A DNA stretch of 64,000 nucleotides from Apiospora phragmitis (taxonomy: Eukaryota; Ascomycota; Sordariomycetes; Amphisphaeriales; Apiosporaceae): NCBI GenBank assembly GCA_038363925.1, contig JAQQWL010000013.1:434001-498000 (forward strand), in the 5' to 3' direction. Numbering within the stretch: position 1 is the stretch's first letter; each line of letters opens with the position of its first letter. The notes beneath the pieces are model-generated. The model was not told the DNA's origin and made no database searches. It saw only the letters and a list, made by a program, of their open reading frames with translations. The translations under genes were made by a program, and so were the position numbers. Below are positions 23,301-34,400 of the stretch, one piece after another.

Positions 23301-25534
23301 TGTAGTGTTGTAACCCGGCGGACATCTGAGGATACCTGTTTTGTTACCGGAGGTTAGCTGGTTTTCAGTTGTGAATGACACAAATAGCAAACTCGGGTCA
23401 GAACGTACTGGGCACCTTGCCCAGTGAAGGCAAAGGCTACTACCCTATCCTTGGCTCGGCTTGGCTTGACAATAGCGAGCTTCTCCATTAGACTCGTGGT
23501 TGAATCTGCTATAACGGAGACTCGGTGAGGAAAGTGGGTGCGACGCTGGCCTAGCGTATAGCTCAGATGCATCATGTGTTCATCGGTGTCGGGTGCTTCG
23601 CTGAGATACTCATCGAATGACAGCAAGTACGAGATGAGGCTCGTCTCCGACTTTGCCGAAAAAGCAAGTACTCGCTTTGATGTGGCAAGAACGCCATCAT
23701 GGAGAAGCTTGTTTCCATTGGCGCCATTGCTGTGGACGCCATTGTCCTTTGATGGGAGGCCGTTTGTCTCGGTGGGTGTCTTCAATGGCGGCCCGTCCAT
23801 AATCACAGCAGCATTGCTGCCTCCAAACCCTTGGTGTTCGAAGTCAGCATTCTGCTCAAGGTCATGTGTGTTTCGCAGGCAGGCATGTTCTCACCAAAGT
23901 TGGTGACGAGGATTCTCCGAAGCTCCCCTTGAGGCCATGGGATCTGGGCCTTGGGGACGATAATCTTCTCTTTGTCTTGTATCTTTGGATTAATAGATTC
24001 GAACCCTGCCGTGGGAAATACGATGCCGTGCTTCACTTGAAGAATGGCCTTGACCATTCCAATCATGCCACTCGCTCCCTCCAAATGACTGGATAGACCG
24101 TATTAGCTAGGAGTGGCAAACAAAGACACTATAGTCCACGAACCCCATGTTAGACTTGATCGACCCAATGTAGATTGGATTAGAGGCTGCGCGGTTCTTT
24201 GCGAGCACTGACGTAAAGGCGCTCGCCTCAATAGGGTCACTATAATAGAGTATTTGTTCATTAGCCAGGAGACCCCGTCTTGTTGTCACTGGACGTAAAT
24301 ACTTGCCCAACGGCTGTTCCTGTTCCATGGCCCTATGCGAAGTGACTGGCATCAGCCAATGTGCAACTTTTTGTCACTGCTTGTGGGTTGAGGGGAAGAT
24401 GCTTTGTTGGAGGCGACAAACAAAGTGGCCCCGCTCTTTTTGGGACAGTCCTGGGATTCAGGGGGATACATCCAACAAGTACCCAAATACCCTACCCCAT
24501 TCAGGGGTCAAAGTCACTGTAAAATGAATCCAGGACTTACCTCAATGACTGCCGTTTCTGACGGATCCAAGCCTGCGACATCATGAACTCGCCAAAGCAG
24601 TTTTCGATGAGCTACGCCATTAGGCATAGTAATACCCTCGGACCGACCGCCATGGTTGCAAGCGGAGCTGCGTATGACGGCTTGAATGGGATCCCCATCT
24701 CTGATGGCATCGTCCATAGATTTCAACAGCAGGCAGGCGCCACCCTCGCCACGGCCAAATCCAGAAGCTTTCGAGTCGTATGAGTAACTCCTACCATCGT
24801 TGGAAAGAGCTCTACCCGACGCCAGAGTCAGAACGATATCAATGTTGGAGGAAGGCCGGGGCAGGGAGCCATGTTGCTTACCCTGTCTTCTCGAGCGCTA
24901 GAAAACCACCGGGGCTGATATTCAAAGATGCTGCTGCTACAAAAGCGGCTTTGCAGTCTCCGTTGCGGATCGCCAAGACGCCCTGGTGCACAGCATACGC
25001 ACTGGAAGCACACGCCGAATCGAGAACGGTACTGGGCCCATCGATATCGAAGAAGTAAGAGAGCCGGTTCGCAAGCATGCAGGGTGCGAGCCCCGTAGCA
25101 GTAAAGGTCTTAACCCCGAAGATATCATCTGTCAGGCAGCCCGAGTAATCGTGTTGCCCGCTGCCGATGAACACGCCGATCTGCTGGCCTGCGAGGCTGT
25201 TGAGGCTGTGGCCGGCCATCTCAGCAGCCTCCAGGGCGACTTCGAGCAACATGCGCTGCTGGGGGTCGGCGTTCTTAGCCTCCTTCGCCCTCATGTTGAA
25301 GAAAGCGGCATCGAAGGCGTAGATATCCCCCGGGACGAAGTGTCCACCCTGGACACTGAAGACGCCCGCCTTCTCGGCGCCGGGCCTGCAGTACGCATCT
25401 TGGTCAAAGCGGTCCGCAGGGATCTTGGACCAAGCCGTTCTCGCTTGTGTCAGGTAGTCCAAGAGGCCTTTTCTGCCAACCCCAGGAGCTCGGTAGGCAA
25501 AGCCTATAACCGCGACGGGATCGTCGTGGGGCAT
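17376..25534 (-). CDS. Highly reducing type I polyketide synthase (KS-MAT-DH-MT-ER-KR-ACP)
   Basis: About 2539 residues in seven exons: 24882-25534, 24541-24811, 24307-24332, 24144-24239, 23895-24088, 23409-23829 and 17376-23335. Domain order: KS (1-430; Cys175 in DSACASSA, His in HGTGT on a 26-nt exon, second His in KSNMGH); MAT (GHSSGE, near 635); DH (HAVAGAVVFP near 985, second half DGFLQ); C-methyltransferase (LEVGAGTGGTT near 1430); ER (GVSQRD..., NADPH loop HGASGAIGQA, near 1840-2060); KR (TGGTKGIG near 2168, Tyr in QAIYAGSA); ACP (LSLDSL, phosphopantetheine Ser near 2494). All catalytic motifs look intact, so a reduced, possibly methylated polyketide is expected. There is no thioesterase or reductase domain, so release needs a partner not seen nearby. 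Oddities: a GC-AG intron (24240-24306), a GTTCGT donor, Gly instead of Ala before HGTGT, and one extra base in the C5 run 17698-17702 that separates KR from ACP. Confidence 0.9.
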
Positions 25535-27131
25535 CGCCACTTATTGACGACACCAAAGGGTTCTCAAAATGAAGAATTGGGTTGATCAGCTGGTAATCAC
25601 AGGGTTGAGGTGCGTGTTTCGTAGTATTAGTTAGTTACAAGCTACCGATCCTCTTTGGCCGAAAGAAATAGCGAATTAATAGATACGACTGAGTATCTGA
25701 ATAATCAGATATCAGTCACTGATCGACGTCACGACTCCTATTGGTATCACAGTGAATCATATGGTCAAGATAAAGACAGTGTTATCAGGAAACAATGAGC
25801 GTACATTTTAAACCATACCGGCATTGGAAGAGTCAACGCGATAAGCAGCCCACCTGCGTCTCCATTGGGTGTCTTCTCAACTCAGTTCAATACCAAAGTC
25901 AGTCCACCTCGCAAAAATAAAGCTCGCGACATCGTGCAATTTTATACGCACGCCAATGCGAGGCATCGAGGAGCGGACTCAAGCTCGAGCATGAGCCTGC
26001 GCCGCCCCAGCAATACCACTCTGCGCCATACCGCTGTCCAAAACTTGAATTTCGAAGTCCCAATGCAGTTTCATGCATTAGCTTTCCATGACAAGACAGT
26101 ACCAAGCTAGATGCAGCAATCGTACCGAATCGTGCAAATAATCGCGCCCTATTGCTAAGCATGTGCTCTCCGGACCCAGCAGGTTGAAAGAATTTGGCTC
26201 CGAAGCGTACGACGCTACTGGCATATGCTTAACCCCCCCCCCCAGCCAGGTATTGGATATCAAGACTGGACAGCGGAATACCAGTAAGTACACGTCAAAC
26301 AAGATGAATTATCCTGGCGAAAACTGACTTTCTACTTCATGCAGGAGTTAAACTTAGCCCTGCTGCGTAGTATATCACGTAAGCTTCAGCTCCCTGTATC
26401 ACAACTTACCATGGGGGAGGCAGAAAAGGAAACCCTCCCTGTCATATATTTGGAGATCAAACGCGTCGAACGACATATCGTGTGCAGCGAAATAGTGATC
26501 TATTCATCTGAGCCTTTATCTAGGCAAAAATAAGGTTTCTTAATACAGCTACATTAGCTGCATTTCCGACATGTGACTAGTAGCTCGGGCTCAGTTCCAT
26601 TGGCCAATCGCGTTACCGTTGTTGACTAGGTCATGTCACTATGTCGAACTACCGAGCCTGGGCCTGAGGGGTAGGTTGAGTCTTACATACACATGCATAG
26701 AGCAAAAGTTTGTTTTCGCTCGAGCAGAGGTTCGGAAGAAACAGAACCCCCCAATTCCATTCACTGCGGTACGGCCCTTGCCCCCACGGCTCCGACCTAA
26801 TGGTAGCGTCGTACGCTCGACCTCCAGGGTAGCGTTGACTCTATTTCGACGGCAGGCCATCATGACGTCCAAGACGCGACGGTGACGTCGACGAGACCTT
26901 CAGTCAGATAGGGACTAGAAATGTAATTCTAGCAAGGACTACAATACGCTGGCTGTGGGATACGTATGTTGGAGCCAGAAGACATGGAGGATGTCACCCA
27001 GGGGAAGCAAACTAATAGCTGGGGTTGGAAGACGTGGAGAATCTCAAATGATGGTATTGGGGATAGTGAACGACTAGAAATACAAATACTGATAAACAAA
27101 ACATGAAACTCCAACCAATGTATTGGTAACC
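25535..27131. other. Upstream region of the HR-PKS, no tailoring gene
   Basis: About 1.6 kb between the HR-PKS start and the 3' end of the secreted-protein gene. I see no gene. It contains a C11 tract (26233-26243) and a palindromic CCAAT element ATTGGCCAAT at 26599-26608. AT-rich stretches lie at 25660-25830. The PKS promoter should be within the first several hundred bases. Confidence 0.5.
26599..26608. promoter_or_regulatory. Palindromic CCAAT element
   Basis: ATTGGCCAAT is two overlapping CCAAT boxes in opposite orientation, a possible site for the fungal CCAAT-binding (Hap-type) complex. It is about 1.07 kb upstream of the HR-PKS start, so its relevance is uncertain. Confidence 0.25.
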
Positions 27132-27887
27132 TTAGCAAGCAAAGCGACAGTCCATCTGCCAGTGGGGATTGACCTTGTTGTTCCCGTCCCAATCATTCTC
27201 GGCCCAGCCACCGACCTGACAATTTGGCAACTTGTTGGGATCCTGCTTGTAAAGGTTCGAAACATGGCTACTAGGCCACACTGTCTCGCCATACTTGAGA
27301 TGAATGACCCAGCTCTTCCATTGCGTGTGGGCGCATCGCTTCTTGTTCTTCTTGCCGATCCCGCCACCGCCTTCACGCTCAGACGATGGACATTCCTGAT
27401 CCACCGCACCAGGTGGTAACTCGTTGGTTACCGTCACGGAAATAGGGAGTGCGAGTCCCGTCTCGGACGTAGGCACAAGGTACTCTTGGTTCCAGTCCTT
27501 GGTGAAGTGGCCCGAGTGCTTCGGCTTATCGCCCCCGTCGTAAAAGTCGTAGTCCACCTCGATAGACTTGTCCTCGGGACCCTCGACGTACTCGTGAAGA
27601 TGCAGGTTGCATGTCTTTGGAGACGGCGGTGGTGGCGGCGGCTCGGTATGGGTCGTTTGAGCCGTACTGCTCATGCTTGCGGCCTTCTCTTCCCCCATCG
27701 GTGAAGGGCAGGGCTTTCCGGCCATGCAACAAAGTCCGGCATGATATTGGACGAGATTGATGCAGGTCGGCCATTCATGTCCAACAAACCCGGGTGGATT
27801 AGACCGAGGAGAGACGGTATGTGGATAGGCGTCGGCCTGACTGTATGCCAATACAGCTGCGATGGCAAGAGCCGTTGTGAAGATCAT
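27132..27887 (-). CDS. Secreted Cys-rich protein, unknown function
   Basis: Single exon, 251 residues, starting at a clear ATG (27887). The N-terminus MIFTTALAIAAVLAYSQADA is a strong secretion signal, with likely cleavage near residues 18-20. The mature part has ten cysteines, including CC and the closing pair MDCRFAC, enough for about five disulfides. A Pro tract (six Pro, about residues 85-91) separates a small N-terminal Cys cluster (TCINL..GLCCMAGKPC) from a larger C-terminal region with KTCNLHLHEYVEG and DYDFYDGG. A basic patch (GKKNKKR) follows a Gly run. No catalytic signature is recognised. Similar fungal proteins are often called hypothetical secreted proteins or effector candidates; that is inference from the signal peptide and cysteines only. 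It is the nearest gene upstream of the HR-PKS, on the same strand. Confidence 0.75.
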   Translation of the reverse strand: MIFTTALAIAAVLAYSQADAYPHTVSPRSNPPGFVGHEWPTCINLVQYHAGLCCMAGKPCPSPMGEEKAASMSSTAQTTHTEPPPPPPSPKTCNLHLHEYVEGPEDKSIEVDYDFYDGGDKPKHSGHFTKDWNQEYLVPTSETGLALPISVTVTNELPPGAVDQECPSSEREGGGGIGKKNKKRCAHTQWKSWVIHLKYGETVWPSSHVSNLYKQDPNKLPNCQVGGWAENDWDGNNKVNPHWQMDCRFAC

Positions 27888-28454
27888 GGTGAAGAAAATA
27901 AGGGTTCAGTAATGTCGAGTTCTTTCAAAGCTGTAAACTGAAGGTGCGGCCTGGCTTGGTTATTGTTTCTAGTTTGGAAGGCTTCTATGCCCATTTTATA
28001 CGCACTCTTCTACGCCTAACTTGTCTTTTACTTGTTGGCTATCTGAAGCACTCTGCCATTCCAAAGCACCCGTACAACCCTGCACCGAAGTACAGTATGT
28101 TGGTGGAATCATGCTTGTCTCCCATAGCTCCCTTTCCAGTTCGCGATGCGTATTGGAGCGTCTATATTTAGGCAATGACACCGACTACCAACTATGATGA
28201 CTCTGACTAACAGTGAGATTGCGCCGCGCCCTAGCCCCTATAACTGCTGAGGCTGCCTTGTTGCCAACCGGTCAGAAATTCTGTCGTTGTGAGAGCAAGG
28301 GCTATAAGGTGGTACAAACTCCGTAGGACTCTTAGTCAGGATTAGTTTCGGCAGGGGTAATACGCGAATTACGAGGTGGCTGTTCCGAGCGCCCCCGGAC
28401 CATCGTTTGTTAACCAACAACAAACTATAAACAGCAACTCCCTCACCGGACTCA
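27888..28454. other. Intergenic, no gene seen
   Basis: 5' flank of the secreted-protein gene and upstream flank of the ankyrin remnant. Only short frames without family resemblance. Confidence 0.5.
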
Positions 28455-29152
28455 GCCCCGCACTTCACTCTTGCCATCTTCTATCGCCTGCTATTGCCAC
28501 GACACCAGAATCTGTTCTATCTCAATGATGCCCTGCGGACGAAAGCACGCACGAGAGGTAGGGGACGAGGCGGAAGTAAACGCCCCCATGGGAAAAGAGC
28601 CAAAGAGGGAGAAACTCGATAGCGCAGCACCATGTGCAATGTGTACAGGATACGAGCTTACTGAAGCTCCTCCTTGATCATGGCGCGGATCCAACCATCG
28701 CTCGCAAGGGACCGACCTCCATGATCTTCCACCATCATCCTTCCAAAGCCCCCGTGAAGCGCAAGGTAAGAGACATGCTCGACGACATGGCTGTCAAGGT
28801 CGTATCTACCGAGGCTGACGATCCGTTGCTTGCCTACGGCGCGAAGCTCGAGTATGGAGGAGCACTGCATTGCCTCACTGAATTCAACCCCCAAACAGGT
28901 GCCGCCGTCGATTCTACACGGTTTGAGATGGCGGAGCACTTGGTAAGAAACGGGGAGAATATCAATGGATACAGAAACGTTTCCGGTGCCGTTCAACCTC
29001 ATAGCGTCATGGCTATTGGTATTGGTTTCAAAGCAACTCCATTGTCTCATGCGAAGGGCTGTCAAGAATGGGACTTTCTCGACTGGCTATTAGAGAAGGG
29101 CGCCGATCCACATGCCTGTAATGGTTGGGCATTTGACGAGGGCGATCAGTGA
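28455..29152 (+). pseudogene. Ankyrin-repeat gene remnant
   Basis: The clearest part is the frame 28651-29152, which encodes one and a half recognisable ankyrin units: SLLKLLLDHGADPTIARKG at its start and DFLDWLLEKGADPHACNGW near its end, with GGALHCL and a GENINGYRN-like loop between. The first unit has no ATG of its own in frame. A possible acceptor (GTGTACAG at 28643-28650) precedes it, and the upstream sequence 28455-28620 reads in another frame like a worn coding region (QNLFYLNDALRTKA). The protein stops after the second unit where most family members continue. I read this as a truncated or decayed ankyrin gene; an alternative is a short active gene with an unrecognised first exon. Confidence 0.45.
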
Positions 29153-30289
29153 CATTATGGACAAGCTTATCGAAGTGGTCGTTAAAAGAGTCAAATACGT
29201 CATTCTAATATGTTTCAGAAGGTCAAGCACAAGAAAGAGAAAAGTAGTGAATGAAATGCACGAGCGGAGCGCCTGCTGCATACCTAGTGGGTGCCTGACA
29301 GCTTCTATCTATCTCATCGTCCATAATTTTTTGTTTATCCATTTGTATTCAATGCAGCTTTTGTTTAGCCAGCTACCCAAAAACTTTTATCACATCACCA
29401 GTCGGCGATTTTTCTCCTTCACCAAACAGCTTCCTCCTAAACATCACTCTTTGTCAACATATCTACCCTGACCCATTGTGGCTGCATTGAGGTTCCAGTG
29501 CCGATAATAACATGACTATCACAATAATCGCAGGCCGGCAAAGGTGTGTGCAAGCACCTTGGCAGGGCGGCCCCAGCGCCGTCTCAAAACAGTCCTCGTG
29601 ACCATACTATGATTACGTTCCTCGACGGCGAAGAGAAGTACGAAGTTACATCGGCGATCAGTGACAGCAGGAATCAAGACCACTGTCTTTGAGTCAACGG
29701 GATGCTTCTACATGCTACGTTCCTGATATCATGGCTTCCTCAAACTCCTCAACCAAAACTCGGTATCTTCAGACACATACTCTCTACATCCTCTCACTGT
29801 CTCGTTTTTATTTTGCTTAGGGGCATGCGTACAAATCAACAATCTCGTCAAGTCTTGCACCCCAAGTCGGTTTATGGCATAATCCATTACTGACTTGGCG
29901 GTGCTTTTTTTTTTGTTCCCGACAAAGCGGCGATTTTCAGAAGTCAACGGGGCACTTCTTACGAGCAGCACCAAACTACTGTTCCAATCACAAAGCGATA
30001 CACTTATTATGCTGGGTGTATCGGCAGAAACAAATAAATACGATTCGCAACTACCGCCAAAACTATAACCCTATTGGGGCAAAGGAGAACGCAGAGAGAT
30101 GTCTAGCTTACTAGCGATCCCTGAGGCAGCAGGGAACTTCCTCTCGAGGCAAATATCCCCGAGGTAGTCCCGAGGCAGGCGTATCATGCTGATACGTCTG
30201 GCCTGCAAAGCCTACTTCTAATTACAATAACTCGGAACAACCCATCATCACCGCAGTATCATGTACTCCCCAACTTGTTCTCCACAGAT
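29153..30289. other. Intergenic, AT-rich, no gene seen
   Basis: Between the ankyrin remnant (+) and the bZIP gene 3' end (-). AT-rich, with a T10 tract near 29907-29916. The 250 bases just right of 30040 are probably the 3' UTR of the bZIP gene. Confidence 0.5.
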
Positions 30290-31462
30290 CTAGTAGTCAT
30301 TGCCGGTAATCGAGAAGTCAAAGTTCTCCAGAGCATCACCCGAATCTCCGTTCTTCAAGTGCGTGTCGTATGCGTCCATCTGGTGGAAGAATTCGCTGTC
30401 ATCGAGACCTCCGATGGCATCTGAAGCCGTGGCGGCGTCGAGGGCATCCATCGACTGAAGGAACCGGAAGTCAGCAAATTCGTCCTCGGCTTGGCCTGTA
30501 GCCGCAGCATCGAAAGCAACCGGGGTGTGGGTAACAGGGGTCGAGTTCTGGTTGTTCTGGTAGGATGTAGCAGCCACAGCAGAGCCTTGGGGCTGGGACT
30601 GAGCCGGTGCAGCAGCAGCGAGGTCGGGATACTGGTTCATCAGCTGAGATGGAGCGACGTGGTTCGACAGCTGGAAAGGTGTAGCGATGGCAGGAAACTG
30701 AGGAGTGTGCATCTGCTGCTGAGCAGGAACCTGGGCGGTCGAAGCGACGGGGATGTGACCGAGAGGAGCAGAAGCGACGGAGGCGGAAGGCGTCATGGCG
30801 GCCGGGTAGGCGAGGTACTGTGGAAGATGCTGGTCATTCTGCTGTTGTTGCTGGATGCGGCCACCGCCGCCACCCACGCCACCCTGCGTACGCTCGACGA
30901 CACCCTTCCAGTAGTCGCGCTCGCGGGTCAGGGCGCCGACCTCCTGCGAGAGGCGCTGGATCTGCCCGGACTGGGTGTGGATGAGGTCGGCGCGGCGCTG
31001 GCGGCTGCGTCGGGCGGCGTCGTTATTGCGCTCGCGCTGCACCTTCTTGTTCTCCTCGGCCCGTTCGCTGTTGTGCTTGCGGCGGCGCTCGTACTCCTGG
31101 ACCGACAGGCCGTCGCTCAGGGGCAGCAGGCCGCGACCGATGATTCCGGGGCCTCGGCGGCGGCCGGGGGCGGCGTGGGCTTGGGCACATTGGGGCTGGT
31201 GCTGCTGAGCCTGCTGGGGTGTCTGGGACTGGGGGCCGAGCTGGGGTAGATTGTTCATGGGCCTGTATCCAGTAGGTAATCGATTAGCTGAGGGGTCGAC
31301 AAACTTTTGTGGCGGGGAAAATGGATATTTTCTTTTGGGAACTTACATGAAGTTGTTCTGGGCCATCTGGTCAACCTGGGCACCATTGGAATCGGTTCCA
31401 CTGGATTCAGGGGTCGCGGTCTGCAAGTAGCCCATCCACTCGTTATCGTTGGTGGAAGACAT
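30290..31462 (-). CDS. bZIP transcription factor
   Basis: Exons 31347-31462 and 30290-31262, 362 residues. The 84-nt intron starts GTAAGT and ends ACAG; splicing joins QNNF-MPMNNLPQ. The DNA-binding basic region is ERNNDAARRSRQRR (about residues 115-128), matching the N-x2-A-A-x2-S-R core of AP-1/GCN4-type bZIPs. A leucine-zipper-like helix with heptad hydrophobics follows (ADLIHTQSGQIQRLSQEVGAL, then RDYWKGV). The zipper is short and has Ile and Val at some positions. A Gly tract and Gln-rich low-complexity sequence follow, and the C-terminus is acidic (EDEFADFRF, GGLDDSEFF, ENFDFSITGNDY), typical of activation domains. The N-terminus, MSSTNDNEWMGYLQTATPESSGT, may also be part of an activation region. 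Target genes are unknown. The basic core is closest to amino-acid-control (Gcn4/CpcA) factors, but I would not name it. A possible uORF lies upstream. Confidence 0.87.
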
Positions 31463-34400
31463 TATTGCGTTAGGCAGTCGAGAAATCGAAGTTTGTTGGT
31501 CTTGATCTATATCTGTTGAGTCTGAGCGTTCTGGATTTGGATTTTTGTGGTATGCTGAAATGAACTTGTGCGAAGAGTGTATACGTTGTGGTATTATACG
31601 TACGATTCCTGATGTTGTCTCGTGACACTCTATAATGAGGCTCGAGATGCTTAATGGTGACTAGATATCTCTGAAATGACTAGTGTTCATGTTAGTACTG
31701 GTTGACTCGACTGTTTCGCAGATATAGATCGATTTAGGGGTAACTGCTTGCATCGACGGAGTAGATGTTTTGCTCGCAATAACAGTGATGTGATGGGTAT
31801 TTGCTTCGTGGGTTGTGAGCAGATATGTGTACTAATGGGAAGGATGCGCTCACAGGTTATGATTGACGAGATTTATATAGAGAAGAAAGTGCAGTCAAAC
31901 TGTAGCAATATTCAATCGCCGTCTCAAGACAGTTTGGCTTCTTAGGATCGTTCGATCTTCTTCCTCGACTTGCAACCATTGAATGCTGCTTGGCCCCTCT
32001 GTATGACCTCTAGGCCACTCCATAACGGGTTGCGAAGATGGGGTGGTGCTGGTGAATACTTGAGATATCCACAATAGCTGCTCCTTCATAGCTACTGCGA
32101 GGGTCGTCTGATATATAGACAGTCCATTATCTGAGTCACCCTGAATGATTATTCAACAGTACGCGGTACAAGTCAATATGATGAATATAGCATACCCAAA
32201 ACGCCTTCAGGAGCCGGCGGTGGTGATATTCCATGAGCTGTTCGTGTTATCCTAGCGTGTAGATACCCTGCATTCAAGATCTCCAAGTCTACATTCACTC
32301 CCAACAGCGGGTTGAACATACGAGTCCGGTCGCTGGGAGATTCTCCGAGCTCAGGTACGCGGGTGAATGTCTCGTTCTACCAATTAATAAGTGCGTTGGA
32401 AAATCGATTCACTGGATTCGCTGATCTGGTGAATATTGTGGACAGGGTTGAATAGGGGGAAAGCCACTCCATGAGTCAGCAAAAGCGAAGTTGCCGTATC
32501 TTGGCCAAATTCCAACCATTTAATATCGCCGTCGAGGTTTGACAGGTGATTAGAGTTAAATAATTATCTTCAACCTACAAAACAGTACTTGAGCACCCAC
32601 GTTGCTGGCAGGAGAGACCTAGAAGGAACCGGAAAGGTACGTCGTCTGAAGAAGGATGGGTCCCTGCTCTCGAAAAAAGGGAATATTGTAGGATTAGTTT
32701 TTAAAATAATGGATTCTGAAGCACGATCCCCCTGGGTACTATGTTATTGGTCGATTTGTCTTTCCTTTCTTTTTTCTTGGTCGGGGAAAGGTGGTGGGGA
32801 GAAGCAGATTGACCGGGGCTCAAAGTACGGGGGCTACGTCGTTCTTTATGTCTTGACACAAGACCGGTGAGGTAAAATCGAGCCCGAGATAGAAGTTGCT
32901 AATACGTGCTTTAGAAATATGTCAAAAATTAGTCTCATACATATCCCTGCTTCAGTCTGTTCTTGCCGGAAAGGTCTTGGCCACGGCAAGGTTTGTAAAA
33001 TCACACCTACTTGGTTACTCATTATTTGGATACGACTATCTGGTAAAAGAAGAACCAGTCATGGCTTTCAAGGCATTCCCCGAGCCTAAGGCAAGGACCA
33101 CGACGACATTTCCAAGCATCAGAGGATGTCAGAGACCCCTATAGTACCTACGGTCCGGCGACAACAATTCATTTCGCATGACCTCGAAAGCAGGTAGCAA
33201 GGTAGGCCTCGGCGATGTTATCATACAATTTCTCTTACCTACTCGTTCCATTTGTCATGGTGTAGGTTGTTACAAACGCTGGGCGGGGTAATTAATTCTA
33301 AGAATATCACGGAAGCCCAAGCCCAATGTTCAAGTCCCGTGCAGCCCACCAACAAGTTCATTAACCAGGCATGCCATGATGTTCAATTGTGCTCGACCAA
33401 TGACATCAAATCGCCGTTGCGGAACACATGTTTGGGTTGGTCAGAACAAAGCCTTGCCTTTTGGTTTGCAGCCCCTTTCGCCCCTGACGGGTGTTGAGAA
33501 ATCATATCCTAGGAAGCCAAGGGAGGAGGCTGGTAATTACCATAGATTAGACGGAATGTTGGCTTCGTCCGGTTATGAGACAATAATCTATCCAGAGATG
33601 TCTACACTACATTATAATTCCGTCCGGTCCATAAAGTGTTGCCCTACCGTCCCATGTGACATTTGTTTGTTCTCTCAACAAACATAGGACGGAACGAAAA
33701 AAGCTAGAAGACTACAAAGAAGAAGGGAGGCAACAAACAATCCACGAGAAGGGTAATGGGACGAGAACTTGCTCGCATGTCGTGCTATGCTATGTGGGCA
33801 TGCTGACAAAACGCTGAACGACGATAGAGTGTGACCATTGATTTGGGCCGTTGAAGGCATAGGACGCTCGGGTTGGTAACTGACTGGCATATCGAGAAAG
33901 ATCACTGCAAAAGAGACTGCGGTTCATGATTTTGGGATCCAGAATGAAACTGAAATTGCAAGGTCTTTGTTTCCATGCCCTGTGTTGAATACACTAAACA
34001 ACCGCAACATCCCGAATACCGTTGATTTATGATCGAAAGCTTGCTATGGGTGGATGAACCAATCTATGTTCAAGCAAAGGTCGGAGACGGAAACGTTTAA
34101 CGACTGGCAACCACGAGAATGCACGATGTTCAGTAAGGGCCGAAGAAGAGGCGGAGTGGATTCGAACATATTCGGCGAACAGTAGCCTAGCCGCAGCTGT
34201 TACCTCCAATTAGCACGGCATCATAGAAACGTTGAATAAAAAAAGCACATTCACCTACTATAAACAACTGAGGGATTCAGGATGGTATCGCTCTCAGGGG
34301 TCGCCGCGCCTTGAATCATCACTGTGCATTTTGAACATGTCCCTTGCACTTGTAGCTAGTTTAACGCCAGCCTGTCCGTGTTAGACTTATTAGCAATCGA

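Noticed and set aside
34110..34210. tRNA candidate around GGATTCGAAC at 34158-34167
   Set aside because: B-box-like sequence only; no A box, acceptor stem or anticodon stem can be drawn.
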